A stretch of DNA of 8,002 nucleotides from assembly GCA_016212735.1 (NCBI GenBank), contig JACRDZ010000013.1, positions 1-8,002 of the forward strand, in the 5' to 3' direction. The DNA is from Candidatus Firestoneibacteriota bacterium (lineage in GTDB: Bacteria; JACRDZ01). The position numbers and the translations under genes were made by a program. Shown piece after piece: positions 1-5,146 of this stretch; within the stretch, counting starts at the first letter, position 1; each line of letters starts with the position of its first letter. The notes under the pieces are model-generated. The model had not been told where the DNA came from, ran no database searches, and was given only the letters and a program-made list of their open reading frames with translations.

Positions 1-199
1 AAGTCTGAAAATGCTTGTGAGAGTAAGCTGAAATTTACAAATATTTCATTGACGATTGAGCATTGACAATTGAGCATTATAATTCAATTCATATTAATAA
101 CGTCTAATGTTTTCAAAGGATTTAAACCTCAATGCTCAATTCTCAATTCTCAATTGCCAATTGTCAATGCTATTTACCCAGAATTGTGGGTAATAGTAA
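1..199 (+). repeat. MITE-like element, copy 1 (left end cut by window)
   Basis: Bases 1-180 match 7823-8002 in the same orientation with about five substitutions and one single-base indel (about 97% by eye). Together the copies give an element of about 213 bp: copy 2 shows its left end (7809) and copy 1 its right end (199). Inside, two 14-bp units, CATTGACGATTGAG (47-60) and CATTGACAATTGAG (61-74), face a run of inverted units at 128-170 (CTCAATGCTCAATTCTCAAT and onward, ending TTGTCAATGC), so the core can fold into a long AT-rich hairpin with a spacer of about 50 nt. There is no room for a transposase, so if mobile it would be non-autonomous. Short ORFs across it are translations of the repeat units and are not believable genes. 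The family is inferred from structure only. Confidence 0.8.
179..199 (-). repeat. Right terminal inverted repeat of the MITE-like element
   Basis: On the minus strand this 21-bp stretch begins TTACTATTACCCACAA and ends TCTG. It matches the left end of copy 2 (7809-7829) at 20 of 21 positions, which defines the element's right boundary. It overlaps an imperfect 20-bp palindrome at 174-193 (TTACCCA, 6-base centre, TGGGTAA), so the end is itself a hairpin. No target-site duplication can be tested because neither copy is complete within the window. Confidence 0.65.
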
Positions 200-315
200 G
201 GTTACAAGGGGGACATACATTGACATATCCTTTTATTTATTTATTAACATATATAAAAATATTTGTCAATTCCAACTCCTATTGACAATTCTAATTAAAA
301 TTTTGTTTTGAATAT
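200..315. other. Intergenic region between repeat copy 1 and the receptor gene end
   Basis: This AT-rich stretch has no credible ORF. A TTGACA at 220-225 lacks a well-spaced -10. The only clear structure is an 8-bp inverted repeat at 263-288, listed separately. The stretch AGGGG at 207-211 loosely mirrors CCCCT at 7795-7799 outside the other element end, but the spacing differs by 2 bp, so an element extension beyond the terminal repeat is only a possibility. Confidence 0.5.
263..288 (-). terminator. Weak hairpin downstream of the receptor gene, possible terminator
   Basis: TTGTCAAT (263-270) and ATTGACAA (281-288) form a perfect 8-bp stem with a 10-nt loop. Read on the minus strand it lies about 28 bp past the receptor stop codon and is followed by ATATTTTTATAT. 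This is the right place for an intrinsic terminator, but the stem holds only two G-C pairs. The stem sequence resembles the TTGACAATTG units of the nearby element, so it may instead be a decayed repeat fragment. Confidence 0.35.
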
Positions 316-2079
316 TTAATCTATGAATTCCCAATTAAATCCGAATGTTACTCTTCGCTCAGGCATTGGGAAGCCTTTTCGCGTTTCATATTTTGTATAC
401 TGCATGTTGCTTGCACCCCAGTAAAAATTAATATCTACAATACGTATCACTAACTTTGCGTTAAAAAGTGTATATGGGGATAATTCTTCAGTATTATCTA
501 ATGCAGTAAAACTTTGTCCAATTTTTTCACCGCCAAATTTTATACCAATATTCAGATCCCCCTTATGAAAATCTTTATTAAAAATTAAATAATATGTAAT
601 TTTATTACGCGGCTCATTAGGAAGAAAATGATTGGATGTTTTTTCACGTGCTGTAATATACGAATATCCTATTTCGCTTGCAAAATATGATAAAAAACGA
701 TTTTTTAAATATATTTCAATATTTTTTGAGTATGCATCTTTTATGTTTGCAGTATATATTGAATTACTATTACTTTCATGTTCAGTACTTAAAAAATCAA
801 TAAAATTCGTTTCATATAATTTTAGTTCTATTGTTTGAGAGGATTCCCCTCCTAATTCCATATTAATCCCCTGACTCAAAGATTTAGAAGGGATTAAAGG
901 TTTTTTAGCAGGTTTTTGATTTAAATTATCCCCGTATATGTCTTTAAAATCCGGTAAAGTATAATCATTGTAAATATAGCCATTAATTTTTAAATAATCA
1001 GATATTCTATAACTCAAATCAAAATAAGGGACCCCAAGTATTGAATAATTTTCCGGGTCATAAAATCTATATCCCAATATGATATCTATATTTCTTATTT
1101 CATATAAGTTAGTTCTAAGGAAATAAGTCTTATCATTGTTCTCAGGTTTTAATTCTTTTGAGTTTAAAATTGTTGAATATAAATATTTATTTATCTCATA
1201 ACCTAATACTAAAGATAAATATTTATTAAATTTCTTTTCATAATTTAATTTAATATCCTGTCTTTCTGCTTCTTCATAAATATCTAATTTACCAAAATTA
1301 TTAAAAACGATATGATTGGATAAACTTACATTAATGTTCCCATATTCTTCAAATATTTTTGTTAATTCCAACTTCTGGTATTTATCTTCATCTCCTGACA
1401 TAATTGGCAGGGATGTTGTATCAAAAAATACAAGATGTCCTACATTATCATCATAAAATCCTGAGGTAATATTTAGAATTATAGAAGAATCATATTTATA
1501 TGATAAATTAGCTAATATATTCTGACCTTTATAATCATTATAAGGGAATTTCCCTACTCCACTATGTTTTGTTATTCCTAGAAAATATTCAAATTTCTTA
1601 AATTGATTACCATAATTAAAATTGAATATTCTATTATTGAAATCTCCCCAACTGATTTCAATTTTGGAATATGGTTCTTTTGATCTGAATTTTTTTGTTG
1701 TAATTTTAATAATTCCACCTGAAGAGTTTATCCCATAAATTACTGGATCAGCATTTATTATTTCAATATTTTCAATAAATTCCATTGGAATGGTTTTTAA
1801 TTCTTTCTGGTTATCAGAGGGTGAATTCATTACCTGTCCATCGATAATAAAAAGCACATTCTCTGCCCCTGCACCACGCATGCTTATTTTTCTTGACTGT
1901 CCCATGTCACCTTCTGCAAAAAGATTTATACCAGCATATTCTTTTAAAAAATCACCAAGATTATTCGAAGTCGAAAGCATTATATCATTATAAGTGTAAA
2001 TTTGTGATGCACTTAACCAAATTGATGGAATAAAAAATATATATATAAATATAATAAAAAAAGTAACTTTATTTCTCAT
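316..2079 (-). CDS. TonB-dependent outer-membrane receptor (plug + beta-barrel)
   Basis: This is a probable outer-membrane active transporter of 587 residues, close to the size of compact BtuB-like receptors. Residues 1-25 are a signal peptide: MRNK, a hydrophobic stretch of about 18 residues, then LSAS. The plug domain spans about 33-130, with the typical core ISMRGAG (65-71) and NVLFIIDGQVMNSP (74-87), followed by FIENIEIINADPVIYG and SSGGIIKITTK (119-129). Residues 135-587 are rich in alternating polar/aromatic strands, as in a 22-strand barrel, and end VTFGFNWEFID, close to the usual C-terminal aromatic signal. I see no clear TonB box and no N-terminal carboxypeptidase-like domain. The substrate cannot be inferred, since no periplasmic binding protein or ABC gene is nearby. 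The start is supported by AAGAGGA five bases upstream. That site lies inside the last codons of the frameshifted polX tail, so the gene is second in a polX operon and was probably translationally coupled to it. Confidence 0.87.
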   Translation of the reverse strand: MRNKVTFFIIFIYIFFIPSIWLSASQIYTYNDIMLSTSNNLGDFLKEYAGINLFAEGDMGQSRKISMRGAGAENVLFIIDGQVMNSPSDNQKELKTIPMEFIENIEIINADPVIYGINSSGGIIKITTKKFRSKEPYSKIEISWGDFNNRIFNFNYGNQFKKFEYFLGITKHSGVGKFPYNDYKGQNILANLSYKYDSSIILNITSGFYDDNVGHLVFFDTTSLPIMSGDEDKYQKLELTKIFEEYGNINVSLSNHIVFNNFGKLDIYEEAERQDIKLNYEKKFNKYLSLVLGYEINKYLYSTILNSKELKPENNDKTYFLRTNLYEIRNIDIILGYRFYDPENYSILGVPYFDLSYRISDYLKINGYIYNDYTLPDFKDIYGDNLNQKPAKKPLIPSKSLSQGINMELGGESSQTIELKLYETNFIDFLSTEHESNSNSIYTANIKDAYSKNIEIYLKNRFLSYFASEIGYSYITAREKTSNHFLPNEPRNKITYYLIFNKDFHKGDLNIGIKFGGEKIGQSFTALDNTEELSPYTLFNAKLVIRIVDINFYWGASNMQYTKYETRKGFPMPERRVTFGFNWEFID

Positions 2080-2080
2080 T

Positions 2081-2215
2081 TTATCCTCTTAAAAATCTTT
2101 TCAATTCATTTAATGAATAACTATTAATAACATCTCCAGGTTCAAGCCATGCGCGGCGGGCGGTATATATTCCATATGACATCATTTCCATCTGGTGAGC
2201 AGAATGTGCATCTGT
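2081..2215 (-). pseudogene. polX: Displaced 3' end of polX (PHP domain C-terminus, shifted frame)
   Basis: In the frame adjacent to the main polX ORF, the minus strand from 2215 to the TAA at 2081 encodes 44 residues. They start TDAHSAHQMEMMSYGIYTA, continue through RRAWLEPGDVIN and end LKRFLRG. This is the usual end of bacterial PolX proteins: the TDAHS motif supplies the last metal ligands of the PHP domain, and the RRAWLE-type segment is typical of the family. Joining residue 526 of the main ORF, one restored codon and these 44 residues gives 571 residues, the usual full PolX length (about 570). Reading -1 at ATT|CC gives VISTDAHS, so loss of one T from an ATTTCC sequence explains everything. 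It is either a real mutation or a base-calling/assembly error. Confidence 0.85.
2084..2090 (-). promoter_or_regulatory. Ribosome binding site of the receptor gene, inside the polX tail
   Basis: The minus strand reads AAGAGGA-TAAA-ATG. The Shine-Dalgarno sequence overlaps the last two codons (Arg-Gly) of the shifted polX frame, whose TAA (2083-2081) ends one base before the receptor ATG (2079). This fixes the receptor start and implies termination-reinitiation coupling when polX is read to its ancestral stop. Confidence 0.7.
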
Positions 2216-3795
2216 GGAATAACCAATTTTAATCCCATTTCATGAGCCTGGCGGGCATGAATATCATTTAAATCAAGACGGTCGGGATAGGCATTGATTT
2301 CCATTATTACTTTGTATTCTAGTGCTGCTTTAAAAACTTCCTTTAAATTAACAGGGTATGGTTCACGCTCTAAAATTAACCTCCCTGTCGGATGTCCCAG
2401 AATATTTACATAAGGATTTTTTAAAGCTTTTATAATTCTTTGTGTCATTTCTTTTTCAGGGAGGTTGAAATGTGAATGAATAGCTGCAATTACCACATCG
2501 CATTCTTTTAAGATACTATCTTCAAGATCAAGTGAACCATCAGCTAAAATATCAACCTCAATCCCCTTTAATATATATACCGGTGTATTTTTTGAATTTA
2601 TAAGATCAATTTCGCCTAAATGTTTCTTTAACTCTTTTTCATTCAGACCATGCGCAACTTTTACTGCTTTTGAATGGTTTGTAATGGCGATATATTCATA
2701 TCCCAGCTCCTTTGCTTTTTGTGCCATTTCAATAACAGTATTTTTACCATCTGTCTCAATAGTATGCATTTGCAAATCACCGCGAATATTTTTAAGTTCA
2801 ATGAGTTCTGGTAATTTCCCTTTTTGAGCAGCTTCTATTTCTCCTCTATTTTCTCTTAGTTCAGGTGGTATAAATGGAAGTCCAATGCTTCTAAAAATAT
2901 CCTCTTCTTTCTCCCCTCCAATTTTATGCTCATGAGTATCAAAAACTCCATATTCACTGATTTTAAGTCCCTTATCTTTTGCAATATAACGGACCGCGAT
3001 ATTGTGCGATTTTGAACCTGTAAAATAATGTAATGCAGCACCAAAACTCTCCTTTTCAAGAAATCTCAAATCTATCTGCAATCCATTAATAAGCTTAACA
3101 CTTGATTTTGTAAGTCCATGAGCAATAACTTCTTTAACCTCATCATATTTTATAAATTTATCCATTATGTCCGTACCTTTTTCGCATATAGCAAGTATAT
3201 CAATATCCCCAATTGTTTCCTGTCTGCGTCTTAAACTTCCTGCAGGAACAATTTCTTTAACTCCAATAGATTTCTTAAGATATTTTATTAATGCTTCACT
3301 TGTACTTAATCCGACTGAAATTTTATATCTTCCCTGCCCATGTTTATATGATTCAATAGATTTAATTATTTTTGCTTCTGTTTTTTCTCCCATTCCATCA
3401 AGATGTCTTATCTCACCTTTAGACGCTGCTCTAAGAAGTTTATCGATAGTATCAATCTCAAGTTTGTCATATATTAATTTAATTCTTTTTGGTCCAAGAC
3501 CTTCTAATTTTAAAAATTCCAGTAAACCGAGAGGTATATTCTGGCGAAGTTCATTTAGAAAATCACATGAACCTGTTTTTACTATTTCTTCAACTTTCTC
3601 CTCAATACTTTTCCCTATTCCGCTTATATTTTCAAGTGTTCCACCTTCACTAATTATTGAAGATATATCTTTAGTCATATCACCTATAATTCGTGACGCA
3701 TTTCTATAAGTTCGTATTCGGAATGGATTATCTCCTTTAATATCAAGAATATCAGCAATCTCATTAAAAATATCAGCAATTGTTCTGTTTTCCAT
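2182..3795 (-). CDS. polX: PolX-family DNA polymerase / PHP exonuclease, frameshifted near its 3' end
   Basis: This is a repair-type family X DNA polymerase with a C-terminal PHP 3'-5' exonuclease domain. As read it has 537 residues, and the last 11 (PQMHILLTRWK) are out-of-frame sequence. Residues 1-85 form the 8-kDa domain with a helix-hairpin-helix at ISGIGKSIEEKVEEI. A second HhH lies at 97-111 (LEGLGPKRIKLIYDK), and GMGEKTEAKI follows at 134-143. The palm has GSLRR (186-190), the catalytic pair D197 and D199 in IGDIDI, the third Asp D242 in LQIDLRF, and YFTGSKSHN (257-265). The PHP domain starts at about 335: RGDLQMHTIETDG (Q342, H344), TNHS (372-375), GIEVDIL with DGSLD, IHSHF (H440, H442), GHPTGR (467-472), EINAYPDR (499-506). 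Q342 replaces the first His of an HxH motif; I recall this Gln in other PolX proteins. AAGGGGTG, seven bases before the ATG, supports the start. The truncation removes the TDAHS metal-binding motif, so polymerase activity could survive while exonuclease activity would be impaired. Confidence 0.93.
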   Translation of the reverse strand: MENRTIADIFNEIADILDIKGDNPFRIRTYRNASRIIGDMTKDISSIISEGGTLENISGIGKSIEEKVEEIVKTGSCDFLNELRQNIPLGLLEFLKLEGLGPKRIKLIYDKLEIDTIDKLLRAASKGEIRHLDGMGEKTEAKIIKSIESYKHGQGRYKISVGLSTSEALIKYLKKSIGVKEIVPAGSLRRRQETIGDIDILAICEKGTDIMDKFIKYDEVKEVIAHGLTKSSVKLINGLQIDLRFLEKESFGAALHYFTGSKSHNIAVRYIAKDKGLKISEYGVFDTHEHKIGGEKEEDIFRSIGLPFIPPELRENRGEIEAAQKGKLPELIELKNIRGDLQMHTIETDGKNTVIEMAQKAKELGYEYIAITNHSKAVKVAHGLNEKELKKHLGEIDLINSKNTPVYILKGIEVDILADGSLDLEDSILKECDVVIAAIHSHFNLPEKEMTQRIIKALKNPYVNILGHPTGRLILEREPYPVNLKEVFKAALEYKVIMEINAYPDRLDLNDIHARQAHEMGLKLVIPQMHILLTRWK

Positions 3796-3880
3796 ACAAT
3801 CACCCCTTATCTCCCAAGCAGTAATAATTATATATATAATATATTATTTAATAAATCATTGCAAATAATCTAAATTAATG

Positions 3881-3892
3881 TTTTCATGAAAA
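3881..3892. promoter_or_regulatory. 12-bp palindrome TTTTCATGAAAA, candidate operator
   Basis: TTTTCATGAAAA is a perfect 12-bp palindrome. It covers the place where a -35 element would lie for the -10 at 3909-3914 (hexamer expected near 3886-3891). Such a position suits a repressor or activator site controlling the HD-GYP gene. A palindrome this AT-rich can also arise by chance in this sequence, and no protein can be assigned to it. Confidence 0.35.
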
Positions 3893-3905
3893 TATTCGAT
3901 ATATA

Positions 3906-3914
3906 TGTTATAAT
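3906..3914 (+). promoter_or_regulatory. Extended -10 promoter for the HD-GYP gene
   Basis: TGTTATAAT is a consensus extended -10 (TGN followed by TATAAT). It lies 24 bp before the start codon, which would leave a short leader containing AAAGGA. There is no good -35 at 16-18 bp, as is usual for extended -10 promoters. The high AT content lowers the weight of the match. Confidence 0.5.
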
Positions 3915-3938
3915 AATAAATATAATTAAAGGACAATA

Positions 3939-5108
3939 ATGGATTTTAAAATTTTAGAAAAAGAATTTTTTGAATTAATAAATATTGGGATAGCTTTAAC
4001 AAGTGAACATGAAATTGACAGACTTCTTGATAAAATTGTTGCAGAAGCCCGCAAATTTACACATAGTGATGCCGGAAGTCTTTATATTAAAGAAGAAACC
4101 AGTTTAAAATTTGTAGTTGCTCAGAATGATACACTGGATAAACGAATAGGAACAGATAAAAGAAAAACATCTTTTACTCCTTTTTCTTTACCTCTTAATA
4201 AAAAAAGTATAGCAGGATATGTTGCTATTACTGGACAGACATTAAAAATAGATGATGTATATAATATTCCTTCTGATAGTGAATATAATTTTAATAAAGA
4301 TTTTGACTTACGCAATAATTATCGCACTATGTCAATGCTTGTATTACCACTTACAGATACTGATGAAAAAATTATTGGAGTACTGCAGCTTATCAATTCC
4401 ATGAATAATGAAGGAATAAATATTCCATTTGATGAGTATCATGTACGTTTTGTTCAATGCCTGGCTTCCCAGGCATCAGTTGCTATAAATAACGCCAGAT
4501 TAAATGCTGAATTAAGAAGAGCTCATCTTAATACTCTGGTTCATCTTTCTACTGCAGGTGAATATCGTGATGATGAAACAGGTAAACATGTAAAAAGAAT
4601 ATTATCCATAACAGATATTCTTGCTACAAATATTAATTTAAGAAAACAGGATGTTGAAATAATAAAATATTCCAGCCTGATGCATGATATTGGGAAAATT
4701 GCTATACCTGATAATATCCTGCTTAAACCCGGAAAACTAACTCCAGAAGAACGTAAAATTATGGAACGACATACTACAAAAGGCGCGGAGATCCTTCATG
4801 AGTCTACTTCTCCAATATTGACGTCTGCTGAAGCAGTTGCACTTAATCATCATGAAAAATTCGACGGTACAGGTTATCCAAATAAACTAAAAGGTTATGA
4901 AATCCCTATAAGCGGTAGAATTGTTGCTGTAGCTGATGTATTTGACGCTTTATATAGTAAACGCTGTTATAAACCTGCATATCCTCTTGAAAAAGTGACA
5001 CAGATAATTAAAGAAGAAAGAGGAAAACACTTTGACCCTGAAATAATTGATGCATTCTTTAAAGGTTTTGATAGTATTTTAAATGAATGGGAAAAATATA
5101 AAGATTAA
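3939..5108 (+). CDS. GAF-HD-GYP protein, probable cyclic-di-GMP phosphodiesterase
   Basis: This is a probable cytoplasmic enzyme of 389 residues that hydrolyses the second messenger cyclic-di-GMP under control of an N-terminal sensor. It has no membrane segment. Residues 18-187 are a GAF domain (for example GSLYI at 46-50, SIAGYVAITGQ at 90-100, SMLVLPLTD at 132-140, IIGVLQLIN at 145-153), with a connecting helix at 165-200. The HD-GYP domain follows at about 205-380 with the expected key residues: H217 in ETGKHV, H249-D250 in LMHDIGKIAIPD, H278, HHE at 304-306, the signature FDGTGYP (308-314), GRIVAVADVFDAL (326-338) and KHFDPEIIDAF (363-373). All the usual metal and GYP residues are present, so it is predicted to be active. 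The GAF ligand cannot be told from sequence. No response-regulator receiver domain is present, so input is probably a small molecule or redox signal. AAAGGACAATA precedes the ATG. It is transcribed alone, divergently from polX. Confidence 0.93.
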   Translation: MDFKILEKEFFELINIGIALTSEHEIDRLLDKIVAEARKFTHSDAGSLYIKEETSLKFVVAQNDTLDKRIGTDKRKTSFTPFSLPLNKKSIAGYVAITGQTLKIDDVYNIPSDSEYNFNKDFDLRNNYRTMSMLVLPLTDTDEKIIGVLQLINSMNNEGINIPFDEYHVRFVQCLASQASVAINNARLNAELRRAHLNTLVHLSTAGEYRDDETGKHVKRILSITDILATNINLRKQDVEIIKYSSLMHDIGKIAIPDNILLKPGKLTPEERKIMERHTTKGAEILHESTSPILTSAEAVALNHHEKFDGTGYPNKLKGYEIPISGRIVAVADVFDALYSKRCYKPAYPLEKVTQIIKEERGKHFDPEIIDAFFKGFDSILNEWEKYKD

Positions 5109-5146
5109 CCTAAGAGTCTGATACAAGCCCTTAGGTTATATTTTTT
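5106..5146. terminator. Shared terminator between convergent HD-GYP and YfhO genes
   Basis: TAACCTAAG (5106-5114) and CTTAGGTTA (5130-5138) form a perfect 9-bp stem with a 15-nt loop, followed by TATTTTTT on the plus strand, a good intrinsic terminator for the HD-GYP gene. The gene's TAA stop codon is the first three bases of the stem. On the minus strand the same stem begins 7 bp after the YfhO stop and is followed by a poorer T-tract (ATCTTTATATTTTT), so it may work both ways, more strongly for the plus strand. The minus-strand stop (5145-5147) sits in the T-tract. Confidence 0.8.

Larger units (their letters stand above)
3796..3938. promoter_or_regulatory. Divergent intergenic region between polX and the HD-GYP gene
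   Basis: This 143-bp, strongly AT-rich region must hold the promoters for both directions. On the minus side the polX Shine-Dalgarno is AAGGGGTG (about 3803-3810), and a TATAAT can be read at 3832-3827, but the TATATA-rich context makes that match weak. On the plus side an extended -10 and a palindrome are listed separately, and AAAGGA (about 3928-3933) is the HD-GYP ribosome binding site. Confidence 0.6.

Noticed and set aside
128..170. CRISPR-like short repeat run
   Set aside because: The units are adjacent 6-8 bp variants without spacers of constant length, and no cas gene is present.
220..251. TTGACA (220-225) as a promoter -35
   Set aside because: No -10 better than TATTAA at 16 bp follows, and the only downstream sequence is the 3' end of a gene on the opposite strand.
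70..285. 71-codon plus-strand ORF at the left end
   Set aside because: It translates the repeat element (SILNSQL-type string) and AT-rich spacer, and has no suitable ribosome binding site or protein-like composition.
2205..2223. Programmed -1 ribosomal frameshift in polX
   Set aside because: The -1 product is exactly the expected protein, but the site (GTT ATT CCA) is not a slippery heptamer and I see no stimulatory structure. Loss of one base is simpler.
3167..3709. 180-codon plus-strand ORF
   Set aside because: It lies entirely antisense to polX, whose domains and motifs are clear, so the open frame is a shadow of polX codon use.
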